From: Monoplex corrugatus
Lineage: Eukaryota; Mollusca; Gastropoda; Littorinimorpha; Ranellidae
Reading direction: 5' to 3'
Length of the DNA stretch: 64,000 nt
NCBI GenBank assembly: GCA_030674185.1
Contig: JAPXFY010000026.1
Location: forward strand, 52,201,246 to 52,265,245
A program made the position numbers and the translations under genes. This document shows, piece by piece, positions 1-57,603 of the stretch. Under the pieces are notes generated by a model. It was not told where the DNA came from and ran no database searches. It saw only the letters and a list, made by a program, of their open reading frames with translations. Numbering within the stretch: the first letter of the stretch is position 1; each line of letters opens with the position of its first letter.

Positions 1-11
1 ACACACACACA

Positions 12-49
<38 letters not shown>

Positions 50-103
50 CACACACACCCACACACACACACACACACAACACACACACACACACACACC
101 ACA

Positions 104-190
<87 letters not shown>

Positions 191-192
191 AC

Positions 193-231
<39 letters not shown>

Positions 232-290
232 GAGAGAGAGATGTAGACAGACAGACGCACATAAACACACACACACACACACTCCTACTA
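1..290. repeat. (CA)n array
   Basis: Nearly pure CA dinucleotides with sporadic CC/AA interruptions; a short (GA)n at 232-240. Confidence 0.98.
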
Positions 291-296
291 CATGTG

Positions 297-456
297 TATG
301 TGTGTGTTTGTGTGTATGTGTATGCATGTATGCATGCATATGGGTATGTGTGAGAGTGTATGTGTGTGTGTATGTGTGTGTGTGTATGTGTGTGTGTGTG
401 TTTGTGTGTGTATGTATATATGTGTTTGTGTGTATGTGTATGTGTGTGTATATCAG
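297..456. repeat. Degenerate (TG)n/(TATG)n array
   Basis: TG repeats with TATG interruptions, facing the CA array at 1-290. Confidence 0.9.
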
Positions 457-472
457 TATATGATCAAATTCA

Positions 473-655
473 TCAAAACAACTGTGTATATTTTCTGTAT
501 AGTTTCCTTTTCCTACAGAAACAACTGTGTATATTTTCTGTATAGTTTCTTTTCCTACAGAAACAACTATGTATATTTTCTGTATAGTGTTTTTTCCTGT
601 GAAAATAACTGAGTGTGTTTTCTGTACAGTTTCCTTTCCAGTGAAAACAATGACC
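473..655. repeat. Minisatellite, about 44 bp x 4
   Basis: The unit ACAACTGTGTATATTTTCTG, then TATAGTTTCCTTTTCCTACAG and AA, repeats four times with rising divergence to the right. Confidence 0.85.
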
Positions 656-780
656 TTGTTCAGATTGTCCAGCTAATTCTCAGATCTCCTGCTGGCAGTA
701 GGGAGAAACTTTGATGAGAGTTGGACAACAGAACTGCTTCCCTGAAGTGATTCTTTCAGTCCTAAAATCACTACAGTCTT

Positions 781-969
781 GGTAGACTGGGCCACATCCA
801 GGTCATGACTCCAGGATGTCCCTCATTTGGTAGACTGGGCCACATCTAGGTCATGACTCCAGGATGTCCCTCATTTGGTAGACTGGGCCACATCCAGGTC
901 ATGACTCCAGGATGTCCCTCATTTGGTAGACTGGGCCACATCCAGGTCATGACTCCAGGATGTCCCTCT
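781..969. repeat. Minisatellite, 48 bp x 4
   Basis: The unit starts GGTAGACTGGGCCACATCCA at 781, 829, 877 and 925, with almost no divergence. The unit derives from a dispersed repeat also seen at 26.3 and 59.6 kb. Confidence 0.92.
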
Positions 970-1236
970 GCTGTCACCTTTATTTCCTTTTTCTGTCTTT
1001 GTTCTAGGTGGTTGCTTGGCTTCCTGTGGGAAGATCATCAGCTTATTTTGTTATGAATTGTTACTTCATTTGATTTTCAGCTTCATACCTCTCAACTTTA
1101 TTTATAAGAAATTTTGTGTGTGGTTTAAGACCACAGTTATAACAGCTGTTAAACAATAGTTTCCTTCCTCCTTTCCTGTGAAGGATGGTGTGTTTTTCTC
1201 CTTTAAAGACAAATATGATTTTGTCCCCCGACACAG

Positions 1237-46343
<45,107 letters not shown>

Positions 46344-48625
46344 ATTAATTTTTCGAAAAGTTAAGGGTGGCAGAAGTCGTGTCAGTTTTGTTGTAGGGAA
46401 GGTGATAAAGAAGACAACGGTACGAAAAAGGATATGATAGAATAGAACAATATAGATCAGAACTCCATCTCTCACATTGCAACACTACAAAATATATCAT
46501 ATCAAAGTACATCTCATGTCACCACATCATCCTGTATATGTCATGCCACAACACCACATTACACCACATCATACCATACTAGGCCATGCCACGTTACAAT
46601 GCACCATGTCCCATCACACACTACTGACCATTCTACACCAAATCATGCCACGCCACGCCACGCCACGCCAGTGCACACTACACCACAGTATAGCGCACCA
46701 CATCTCAGACATGAAGCACCTTAATGCAACATTTGATATGCTTTTTGCAGAATTTTGACTTCTTTTTGTGTACTTAACTGAAGTAGTCTTACAGTCTCTT
46801 TCTGTTTAGCATATAACCTCTCTATGACAAAGATGTGTCTTTTCATTCATTGTGAAAAGTCATTCAGACTGAAAACCTACTAGTCTGTGTACCTTTCATT
46901 TGTTGGAGTAATTGATCTGAAGGACCCATTCAGACTTACTGTTTGATTACCTTGCGCTGTCTTTTGACCCAGATCTGGCAAAACGTATGCTATGAACAGA
47001 TGAAAAATATTTTACTGATCAGTTGTCATTGACACATGCATATATGACCTGTTCGCACAGAGGGGGGTATACGTCACAAGGCAGTGAACCAAGATACAGA
47101 CTCAAAAAGATGGTGAGGATTTATTTGGATGAAATTGAAGATTTTGGTTACAAATTATTCTTTGATATTTTTGTATTTATTATGTTACAGTAATGTTCAC
47201 AGTGAAATTCTTCTTAAGAAAACATTAACATTAGATAGCTATGGTGATACCTGTCAGCCATGCTTTGTTAACCTCTTGAGTGCCACATCGTAAAACTTTA
47301 CTGTAAAATTTACTAAGCTCTCGGAGCCTTCTCTGGTGCCTACATATGTGAAATTTACGGAGGTAGTTTGACGCACGTTTCAGCCTAATGTAATTGGGAG
47401 AGAAGCACTGACTGATATTGTCAATTTCAGAGAGGGTTCATGAAAGTGACTGGCTTCTCTTACATGGCTTTTTGACCTATGCAACCCTCACCAGATTGGT
47501 TTTACTTATCTGAAAAGAGAAACTGGTTTTCAGCAAAAATGTTGACACCAGGACTGTCTTGCAATGCTGCATGTTTTCAGCCTTTGAAAGCATGTGAATT
47601 GAGTCAAGAACTTATAAATGACTATAGACAAATCTGACACAAGAAGAGGTTGAAAACAGCAGTAGTTACTTGCTGTTAGTCTGAAATGAGCAGCAGACAG
47701 GCCTAACACGAAAAGTATTGATTTTCCAAGCCCCCCTCCAACACAAAGGAAGGGTTCATGGCTACAGCAATACTGGCAGCTAGCCAACAGTGCACATGGT
47801 TCAGGCAGGTCCACATTGTAGAATTATATAAGCCACACTGTCAGTAGTATTAGAAGTGGCAAGGGGAAGATTAGGGTGATGGAGTGGGGTGGGGGTGGGG
47901 GGCATGCCTCAGGGGAGGACTTGACCTGGTCAAGCCACTCAGTGTACTAGCAGACTGTGGCTCTTTGTAACTTGTCAGCTGTCAGTGATCTCTTAGTAGG
48001 AAGTCAGCCTAACTCCCAATACTTTTAGATTTCATCAGGAGGGTCATATCTTCCATTTTTTCCTTTGTTTTTCTGGTTTCCATTGCGAGCGGTTATGAGT
48101 TTTTTACAGGAATTTCCACAAAATATTACAAATATGTAGTAATTTCAAAATTACTACATAAATCATCTGAAAATACATTTAGTCATGCCTAATGCACCAT
48201 TCTGTGTAATTTCATGCATAGATTCCCATAAATATGTAAGCAACAGCTGTTTTAATGTACATGGTAGCGATGCAACATTTTTTCCCTGGCACATGGAAAA
48301 CACTGGAAATTGGCAAGTTTTAACCATCACTTTCAGTTTCAATTTCAGTTTCTCAAGATGACGTCTCCACGCTCAGAATGAATTCCATATGCACTAATAT
48401 CACAGGTGCCGTGTGATGGAGAAGATCCAGAATGATTATGGCACAAGTCTTAAGCCTGCACATAAACCCATGAGCTGGCCAGGTCCTGAGGTCCTACCGA
48501 CATAGTTCCATAACCCTGGGGTCGTAGGGGGGTAAGATGGCAGAGACTTTAACTTTTCCCGGGGCCAGCACCATGACGGCACCCATCCTGTCCCCTTTGC
48601 TTGAAATTGATATTCATATTCACTT

Positions 48626-48966
48626 TTTTTTTTTTAACCAAGACTTCAGAAAGGCAAGAAGGCTGATTGGTCTTCAAGGGGTGGGACCTGGGAAATCAAC
48701 CTATCTCTCCAATGTCTTATACCAAGGCAGCCAGGCAATACCCTGCTCTTCACGATTTTCAGCTGTTGTGAGATCTTAAGCATGCGCACCAAAAGGCACA
48801 TGGGTGCGACTTGTTTTTCATCCCCTTCCGAAGGACTAGATGTTCAGTTCGATTTTCCAGTCAAACTGAGGAGAAAAGTCGAGGCTTCTACGGGAAGCAA
48901 ACCCTGGAACCGCAAATTTAGTTATTGGCAGGCGAACATCTGATCCATTCTGCCACTCTTCTCCCT
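48626..48966 (-). mobile_element. tRNA-derived SINE with conserved core and poly(A) tail
   Basis: On the minus strand GAGTGGCAGAATGGATCAGA and GGTTCCAGGGTTTG resemble A and B boxes. A core with CCTTCGGAAGGGGATGA, then CCATGTGCCTTTTGGTGCGC, resembles the central domain of widespread metazoan SINEs. The tail is poly(A) at 48626-48639. Confidence 0.68.
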
Positions 48967-49399
48967 CCCTTCTCCCTCTCTCTTAACCATCACTGCAACT
49001 CGACCTCCTGTGGACCCCGAATATATTATACATCATTTTGAAGCTGATGTGTCATTATGTCTGAATACTACACATAGTAATTCAGAACAACTTGTTCAGA
49101 ATTCACAAGAGTTTTCCTAATGGCTGCTGAGGAAAACTTGATAGGGAATCAAAAACAAGTACGACTGCCCGCGCCCATTGATAGGGAATGCTCTCAAACT
49201 TTCTCCTGCGTTTTCTCAATTCAAGGGTTACATGCAGATATCATTTCAGATGGCCACAACTGCTACGGGTTTTGCCTTGGAAACAACATTATTTTTCATA
49301 TCATTGGATTGGAAATTTCACGCTCTTTCCGAAATGACACCAGTAACGTAATATTTCCAAAAATCGATTTATGTCTGTCTTTGTGAGAATGTTCACATG

Positions 49400-49713
49400 T
49401 ACACACACAAACACCCCAAAGCCCATGTACTCACATGCATGCACAATTAGAAATTTATACACCCAAAGAGGGGAACACACACACGTGCACATGTGCACAT
49501 GCGCACACACACACACAACATGCGCATGTGCTCACACACACACACACACACGGACACACACACGCACGCACACACGCACGCAACACGCACACACACGCAC
49601 GCACCACACGCACACCACACACACACAGCAGCACACACACGCACACGCACGCAGCACACACAGCACACGCACGCACGCACACACGCACACGCACCACACG
49701 CACACACACGCAC

Positions 49714-49756
<43 letters not shown>
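49400..49756. repeat. (CA)n array with GCACGC
   Basis: CA array with many CGCACG interruptions. Confidence 0.95.
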
Positions 49757-49757
<1 letters not shown>

Positions 49758-50442
49758 ATCCAGCTTTCTCTCTCGTTGCACGAGAATTACACTTTAGTGA
49801 ACAACTATGTCTGGAAGCAGTTCCAATTAAAACAGAAAAAGTATGATAAATGTCACATGAACTTTGAAGTTAGCAAAATACTTAGGCAGCTTCCTGCCAG
49901 CAGAATTATACAATCCCTTATGTACAGAAACTTGATGCATTCAAAACAAAATACACCAAGAACATAGTGTGTCTGTGTGGAAAGAAGATAACACATAGTC
50001 ATATTCTTTCTTGCGTTAAGGTAAAACGACATATTCCAACACTATCTGTGAGTACAGTTTCTGACATTTTTGCCTCATCATCATTACTGTATGAATTTTT
50101 TGTTAGCCTGTCAAAAAGTCCTATAGCTGAATTATCTTTAAAATGTTATTTCATTGTTCACTGTTATGATTAGTCAATTCTTTTATTTTTTATTCATTTC
50201 TTCTAGATATTTATTAATTTTGTTTGTTTGTTTAAATCGTTAATTATGGTAACGTTATTTGTTAGTTTTACCTTCCCCTCCTCGAAACAGTTGTTTTCTG
50301 GATCATCTTTTCTCAAAATCAAAATTGACAGTTTTCAAATATCCTCTTCACTCCTCCTCTATCATTCCCCCCCCCCCTTTTTTTTTTTTCTTCTAAAATC
50401 ACTTTAGTGAATAGACATTAAATCAAAGACCACCACACTCAC

Positions 50443-50508
<66 letters not shown>

Positions 50509-50589
50509 GCTCACATGCATACACATGCATGCATGCACGCACTCATGTGCGCACACCACACACACACGCACACGCACACGCACAGCGCG

Positions 50590-52365
50590 CGCGTGACTGC
50601 TAAACAGGTGAATCTGAATATATCTATTTTCTTTCCTTTTTTTCCGAAGACAATTTTTTAAAGAGCGAGAGAGATGAAAGGAATGTGATTTGGATTTGTG
50701 CCATTTTGGATTGTGGATGTTGTTGGTGTTGTTATCATTGCTGTTATTGTTTTTGTTGTTCTGTTGTTGTTATTGATTTTACTGTTGTTGATGTTGAAGA
50801 CTGCTTTGATTTGTGTGGTAAGAAGGTTGCTGACATTGGTGAATTGTTGTATGGTACAGGAAGGTAAAGAGTACCATTCTTTTAAATGAAATTGTAGTCA
50901 GTCTGTTTGTAAATACCTTATAGCTGTACTTGTTCAACAGTATGGTTTTCAATTGTCATAGTGTTTAATTTTCCTAATTTAGTGTCATGTTTTTAGCGAT
51001 GCAAAGTGCATGTGTATGCATTGTAAAAAAAATGAGATGAAGGACCACTGCATGTTTAAACAAAATCTTCATACTGTTTATATGTTTGCATGTGGTTTGT
51101 TTATACTTTAAAACTTGTTTGATAGTAGTTTTTGTTTTTATTCTTTTACATTGCGTTTCAGTTGTGGTTAGCAGTTTTTGCTGTTGTTGTACTTTGGTAC
51201 TTGATTTTTTCATGTTGTTGGTTTCGTTAGATGATTTTTATAATCATTTTGGTTAAAGTAATGTACAGCAACTGTTTGCCTCCATACATATATTTCTATA
51301 TTTCATTTTGCACTTGTTTAGGATGATGTTCCCATTTTGTCTGTAAGTATGAAAACGATCATGTATAAATCCCTGATTGTTAATAAGAGACTGAGTAGAC
51401 TCCAGAGCATGTTTAGATCATTATTCACATGCTGGGATGAATTGGAAAAAACAATTTATGGTGCTGGTTAAATCCTACGAAAATCTTTTGAAAACAAAAG
51501 TAAATACCAGAATGAATTAATAGCAGTTGTGATCGTACTGAATTCCCAAGTAACCATTTGTGATTGCAAACAGAATTTTTGAAATCATGTTTGTTACATT
51601 AATGCTATGTGTCAAAATTAGATACGTTGATATAATTGATGGTTGCTATATTGCTTGTTGATTTTGACAGAATTCTAAGTGTAATGTATGAATTGTAGTT
51701 GTTAAAGAGCATTGTCAAAATGAAGATTATTGCTTAAATCCTAGTGGTGTTTCAAAGTTATGCAATCACAATGGTACATCTGTTTTTCTTTCCCTGGTTT
51801 TCTGTTCTACTATTGGCAACGCTTTTACGGTCTAGGGCAGCTTTTTCACATGGAAACTGGTTAATATGAAATACATATAATGCCACATGATGTCATATAA
51901 CATTTATAAATCCCAACTGTAATTTTTTTCTGAGAGGGATGTTATTTCCTGAATAAACAAGTAGTGTACTGATGGCATTTTCATTCTTGTTGAGTTATAA
52001 ATCATGTATAATCAAAACATTGTTTATACTTACATACAGTTTTTATACCCTCTGTTTTAAAAGTATATATACTCTTTTTATTTCTTTTGTTACTTTTATA
52101 TTCATATTTGATGTACACAAAGATGCGGGGATCGACGAAATGCATTAACAATTTTTTTTAATTTATTTATTTATTGTTGTTGTTTTTTTTTGACACAGTT
52201 TTACTGCATGGACTTTCATTTGATGTCCAGGTGAAATTATAAAACATTGAATTTTTATTGCTGGAAATGATTTTGGCTTGAAGATTTGGTAGATGAAATC
52301 TGTTAAATATTGAGTTTTTCTGAAAAAATAATTTTGGCTTTATGATTTGAAACTGTTAATAACGT
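50590..52365. other. AT-rich intergenic or 3' UTR DNA, nothing recognised
   Basis: No coding, RNA or repeat signal apart from a GTTGTT-rich patch at 50717-50790 and the AATAAA at 51952. Confidence 0.5.
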
Positions 52366-52369
52366 GTGT

Positions 52370-52440
52370 GCACAAGTGCATGCACACACACGCACACAAC
52401 ACGACACACACAACACACAGACACAAACACAAACACACAG

Positions 52441-52486
<46 letters not shown>

Positions 52487-52617
52487 ACACACCACACACA
52501 CACAGCCACCACACACCACACACACACACAGCACAAAAACACAACACAACACACAACACAACACAACACACAAACACACACACACACACACAACACACAC
52601 ACACACACACACACAAC

Positions 52618-52656
<39 letters not shown>

Positions 52657-52907
52657 CACACACACACTATTTCTTTCTCTTTCTCTCATTCAAACAAGAA
52701 AATTCAACACTTAAGCTAGTAGTCTAGTCGTATAATGTAACACACATCACACACACGCACGACGCACGCAGCATGCACGCGCACAACACACAGCACACAA
52801 CCACACGCACACACACACACACGCACGCACACACTATTTCTTTTTCTTTCTCTCATTCAAACAAGAAAATTCATCACTTAAGCTAGTAGTCTAGTCGTAT
52901 AATGTAC
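52370..52907. repeat. CA arrays with a duplicated 73-bp unique segment
   Basis: CTATTTCTTTCTCTTTCTC through TAGTCTAGTCGTATAATGTA occurs at 52668-52740 and 52835-52907, each preceded by a CA array. Confidence 0.9.
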
Positions 52908-53335
52908 CTTAGCTAATTTGTACAGCTTGTATTATTGTTATGTATCAAGACTTTGTACACACAAAATATGTATACACAAAGAAGATTTAAGACACCGCAA
53001 ATGCCTTTTGTTTCATGAAAACAGTGCCAAGTTGAATTGATTGGAAATCATAGCTGTAGAGAGAAATAAACAGTTCTATTACTGTTATTACTTGTATACA
53101 TATTTTTAAGTTGGTGCAAAGTTTATTACTGTTATTATTTGTATGCATATTTCTAAATAAGCTGGCACAAAATTTTATTACTGTTTGTAAACATATTTCT
53201 AAGTTAATGGAAAGTTTTGTTACTGTTGTTATTTGTATACATATTTGTAAGTTGGCGCAATCACAGACTGATGATCCAGTATCTTGTAGTTTGCAGAATG
53301 AAAACAACTTGATCATAATGTGAAATTGTAACACC

Positions 53336-54590
53336 CATATCTAGTACATTTTGAGACTCCAGTTTCATGTTTTTACAATTCTAAGTCTCATATCTAGTAC
53401 ATTTTGAGACTGACAGTTTAGTGTTTTTATAATTCTAAGTCTCATATCTAGTACATTTTGAGACTGACAGTTAAGTGTTTTTACAATTCTAAGTCCTATA
53501 TCTAGCACATTTTGAGACTCCAGTTTCGTGTTTTTACAATTCTAAGTCCCATATCTAGTACATTTTGAGACTGACAGTTTAGTGTTTTCACAATTCTGAT
53601 ATTCACAATTCTAAGTCTCATATCTAGTACATTTTGAGACTGGCAGTTAAGTGTTCTTACAATTCTAAGTCCCATATCTAGTACATTTTGAGACTCCAGT
53701 TTCGTGTTTTTACAATTCTAAGTCCCATATCTAGTACATTTTGAGACTCGTTTCGTGTTTTTATAATTCTAAGTCCCATATCTAGTACATTTTGAGACTG
53801 AAACTTTAGTGTTTTTATAATTCTAAGTCCCATATCTAGTACATTTTGAGACTGACAGTTTAGTGTTTTCACAATTCTAAGTCCCATATCTAGTACATTT
53901 TGAGACTGACAGTTAAGTGTTTTTATAATTCTAAGTCCCATATCTAGTACATTTTGAGACTGACAGTTTAGTGTTTTCACAATTCTAAGTCTCATATCTA
54001 GTACATTTTGAGACTGAAAGTTAAGTGTTTTTATAATTCTAAGTCCCATATCTAGTACATTTTGAGACTGAAACTTTAGTGTTTTTATAATTCTAAGTCC
54101 CATATCTAGTACATTTTGAGACTGACAGTTTAGTGTTTTCACAATTCTAAGTCCCATATCTAGTACATTTTGAGACTGACAGTTTAATGTTTTCACAATT
54201 CTAAGTCTCATATCTAGTACATTTTGAGACTGAAAGTTAAGTGTTTTTATAATTCTAAGTCCCATATCTAGTACATTTTGAGACTGACAGTTAAGTGTTT
54301 TCACAATTCTTAGTCCCATATGTAGTACATTTTGAGACTTTTAGTCTAGTGTTTTTACGATTCCAATCCTATTTATAGTACATTTTGAGACTCCAGTTTA
54401 ACGTTTTTATGATTCCAGGTCCCATTTGTTGTACATTTTGAGACTGCATTTCAGTGTTTATAGAGATTGTAAGTTCCATTTCTTGTACATTTTGAGACTG
54501 TCAGCTTAGTGTTTTATGGAGAATCTAAGTCCCATCTCTGTATATTGAGACTGTCATTTGAAATCTTTTACAGAGAAGCCAAGCCCCGGT
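53336..54590. repeat. Minisatellite, about 54 bp x 22-23
   Basis: The unit CCCATATCTAGTACATTTTG, then AGACTGACAGTTTAGTG and TTTTTACAATTCTAAGT. Subtypes (CCAGTTTCGTG, GACAGTTTAGTG, GAAAGTTAAGTG) recur in runs, so blocks have been copied. Divergence rises at the right end. Confidence 0.96.
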
Positions 54591-54717
54591 TCTCATATAT
54601 TTCAGGATGTTGCCTGTATAGTTAAGATTTACCTGGGCTTAATTAAGAAGTCTTGTTGGTTGCCATCAACAGGGTTAGCTGAAGCATAGATGGGCCTGCC
54701 CAGTTTTAGTGAATTGA

Positions 54718-55285
54718 ACTCCCCTGTGTGGATGCTGAGGGCTCTTTTAGTGTAAATACTATCCCTGCCTTTTGGAAATTCTGTGCTAGAAATTTCCTCT
54801 TTTCTGTCACTCTCTTTGTTTCTGCCTTGTTCCTTTGCTTTCTGTCATTTCTTTCTATCATTTTCTGCCTTGCTGGTCCATTCACACGTACGTGTTTGAT
54901 GAAGTGCTATGTACTTCTCGTAGGCTTGACAAATGGGTACATGCAAAAAGTACATTTTGGTTGTAGGGAAATGAGATATGTGGAAGCAATTTTTAGGCAA
55001 TTCAGGCCCGTTTTTATATGTGTTTTAGTGTCATTAGTTATGTTTAAATTTGTATTCATGTTTGTTTTTTAAATCCTCTGTGTGATGAATTTGACGGAGT
55101 GGTCAATGCCAGGGGTATCTCCTCAGATTATGTGCGCAAATGCATTGATATGTGTACTTCATTTTCTTTTCCTTTTTACCTGTTGAAGTATTGTGTGTGG
55201 TTTGAAACAGTTATAGCCCTGATATGGCTCTGTGCAGTTGGCTGGACTTTAAACAACAATAACAATAACAGTAACAATGGTGAAC
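54718..55285 (+). repeat. R1 repeat, copy 9
   Basis: Full length, directly after the 54-bp minisatellite. Confidence 0.82.
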
Positions 55286-55757
55286 TGAATTATGTCCTTT
55301 TATTAATTCCACATTGTAAGTTAATTTAGATTGTCTGGGTTAAAAGAAAAAGCACAATATACAACATTCTGTTCATGGTATTAACAGTGTGGTGTTTAAA
55401 GTGTTATTTTAAATATCTGTTTAATTTTCAGATCATATCTTGTACAGGTATTTACTTTATAAAGATGTTTTAACATACATAAGAAGTTATTTGCATTATA
55501 TAAATGTATTTAGATCTGCCTAGGATGGTGCTTTTAATATTTTTTATTTGCATTCAAAATACATTAACTTGTTGATACATGTTATCTGTTTTACACACAC
55601 CATCATTATCTTAATGAAATAATCAGCATTATCATTTTTTTCAGTATATTTTTTTGTATTTTTCTTAGTCCATTCAGTTATGAATAATCCTTAATGCAGG
55701 CCACAGAGGCCTTCACACATTTTTCAATAAAACAGTCACAAAGTATTTATAGTTTCT
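55286..55757. other. AT-rich stretch, nothing recognised
   Basis: No repeat family or coding signal. Confidence 0.5.
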
Positions 55758-55978
55758 CTGTTGTTGTGTTACATAGAGGGCATGGGAGTGAAAATAGGAG
55801 GAAGGAATATCACCAACCTTAGATATGCTGATGACACCGCCCTATTAGCTGGAGATATCATAAGTATGAAGAGAATTCTATATCGAGTAGATGCTGCAGG
55901 AAACAAGGCAGGACTGAAACTGAATGCCAAAAAGACCAAAGTCATGCACACAGAAGGATCAGCAAACCAGCCACACTA
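55758..55978 (+). mobile_element. LINE reverse transcriptase fragment, left of the Tc1
   Basis: It contains MGVKIGGRNITNLRYADDTA, then LLAGDI and LKLNAKKTKVMHTEG. The catalytic YADD is intact. The fragment is truncated on the left and continues to the right of the Tc1. Confidence 0.85.
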
Positions 55979-57601
55979 TGCACAAAAAGTTAAGGATCAC
56001 TTGCACAAAAATTCATAACTTTCAAAATAAGAAAGCCAATGCGTTGAAGTTTGGCAAACATTTAATTCCATGCTTTAGTGATAACGATACACAATTGCCT
56101 TCAATTTCGAGCAATCGTTTGGTGTGTACATTTGATCAAAGTGGGTACGTATCGAAATTTGATTTCCCAAAGTCATTGAAATCACAAGACAGGGCATTCT
56201 GATGCTCCCAAAAGTTCAGTAATGCATGTAACCGCCATGGCTGTTCTGGCACTCGACGCAGCGAGTCCTCATCGAGTTGACCAGGTTGGTGAAGATCCTC
56301 TGTGGAAGCGCCTGCCACTCAGCCTGCAGCATCTGGTAGAGGTGTTGGGCATCCCTGGGAGGGGGGTGGTTGCTCCTCACTTTGCGATCCAGCTCATCCC
56401 AGAGGTTCTCAATCGGGTTGAGATCGGGACTGCATGCTGGCCACTCCATTCTGTTGACTCCAGACTGCTGCAGGAAGTCGTTGACCACCCTTGCCCTGTG
56501 GGGGCGAGCGTTGTCATCCTGGTAGACAGCCGTCGGTCCCATCTGCTGCAGTGTAGGCACAGCCAGCGGTCGAAGGATCTCGTCCCGGTATTGGAGGCCA
56601 GTCAGGTTACCCTGTACATGATACAAGGGTGTTCTGTGGTGAAGGCTGAAGGCCCCCCAGACCATTACAGAACCTCCACCAAAGGCCACCTTTTCTTGGA
56701 CAGTGGTGTCAATAAAGCGTTGCCCTGGGCGCCTCCAGACCCTCAGTCGGCCGTCGTTGTGGTTCATGGTGAAGCGTGATTCATCACTGAACAGGACCTG
56801 GGACCATTGCTGACGTGTCCACCTCACGTGACGTCTGCAGAAGGCGCGGCGTGCTGCCCTATGGGCTGGAGTTAAGCGTGGCCGTACAGCTGGGCGACGA
56901 GAACGGAGGTTAAACCCATGAAGGCGGTTCCGTATGGTCTGCTGGCTGATGTTGATGTTAGTAGCCACCCTCAGCTGCCTTCGAATGATGCTGGAAGAGG
57001 CTGTTCTTGTATGCAGGGCTTGTCGTTCAATGAGACGATCTTCACGTGGGTTTGTCTTCTTCGGTCGACCAGATCTGCGTCTTTCATGGACCCTCCCAGT
57101 GGCTGTGAAGCGTTGAATCAGTCTGACAATGACCGAGATGGACACCTGAAGTCGCCTGGCCACTTCTCGCTTGGGAACACCATCTTGGAACCATGCAACA
57201 GCTCGTCCCCTCTCAAACTCACTCAATTTTCGTCGTGGAGGCATTGTCAGATCAGGCCTACTACTGGTGGAATGTCTTCTTATAAAGCCAAGCAAGAGAC
57301 AGCATCTCACACATAAACAGCAGTGCTTGCACGTGCATAACGGTTTTTCCATCTGGCTTGTGCAATGTGTTCAGGCAGAACGGTCCAAAACAAGGTCCTT
57401 TTTCGCAAGTTTCCGCTTTTCCGTTTGCGGCCAAGCTCAGTAGTAGAGAATCCCGTGCAATTTTCGCACTAACACAACATCGCCCACTTACAGCTGAACA
57501 AGAATTCATAACAATTTGGCTGGACTGAGAAATAAATAACAGTAGCGAACTGAGTTTATTACGCACCTGTTTTCTCATAGTGATCCTTAACTTTTTGTGC
57601 G
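55979..57601 (-). mobile_element. Tc1-type transposon, complete, inserted in a LINE fragment
   Basis: The 1623-bp element is flanked by TA (55977-55978, 57602-57603). Its inverted ends are nearly identical: GCACAAAAAGTTAAGGATCAC on the left and its complement on the right. The transposase lies on the minus strand. Flanks are two pieces of the same LINE reverse transcriptase, so it jumped into that older insert. Confidence 0.95.
56216..57244 (-). CDS. Tc1 transposase, intact (342 aa)
   Basis: The start is the Met of MPPRRKLSEFERGRAVAW (57244); an upstream in-frame Met gives a 36-residue extension that the family lacks. The N-terminal paired-type helix-turn-helix covers about residues 5-110, with an AT-hook-like GRPKK. 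The DDE core has D in FSDESRF, D in VYQDDNARPH and E in DLNPIENLWDEL; the last two are 34 residues apart (DD34E). The 342-residue length matches active Tc1 transposases and there is no internal stop. Its near-perfect TIRs suggest a fairly young insertion. Confidence 0.95.
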   Translation of the reverse strand: MPPRRKLSEFERGRAVAWFQDGVPKREVARRLQVSISVIVRLIQRFTATGRVHERRRSGRPKKTNPREDRLIERQALHTRTASSSIIRRQLRVATNINISQQTIRNRLHGFNLRSRRPAVRPRLTPAHRAARRAFCRRHVRWTRQQWSQVLFSDESRFTMNHNDGRLRVWRRPGQRFIDTTVQEKVAFGGGSVMVWGAFSLHHRTPLYHVQGNLTGLQYRDEILRPLAVPTLQQMGPTAVYQDDNARPHRARVVNDFLQQSGVNRMEWPACSPDLNPIENLWDELDRKVRSNHPPPRDAQHLYQMLQAEWQALPQRIFTNLVNSMRTRCVECQNSHGGYMHY

Positions 57602-57603
57602 TA

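Larger units (their letters stand above)
46344..51957 (+). other. Downstream of the C3-like stop: possible long 3' UTR
   Basis: No coding sequence was recognised between the C3-like stop and a candidate poly(A) signal AATAAA at 51952-51957, followed by T-rich sequence. The stretch includes a degenerate CCACA/ATCAT-rich tract (46540-46700), a SINE (48626-48966) and CA arrays (49400-49756, 50440-50590). The end of the transcript cannot be fixed by eye, and earlier cleavage sites are possible. Confidence 0.2.

Noticed and set aside
46477..46758. 93-codon frame in the CCACA-rich tract after the C3-like stop
   Set aside because: Low-complexity His/Pro composition from a degenerate ATCAC/CCACG repeat.
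48390..48520. Possible exon after ATATCACAG (CRVMEKIQNDYG...)
   Set aside because: It has a good acceptor-like motif but lies beyond the C3-like stop, has no family match and no partner exon in phase.
49120..49386. 88-codon plus-strand frame starting MAAEENLIG
   Set aside because: No recognisable domain, signal peptide, splice partner or codon bias. Kept as non-coding.
53678..54319. 213-codon frame with 18-residue repeats
   Set aside because: The minisatellite period is a multiple of three. The composition is not protein-like and no start context or splice signals fit.
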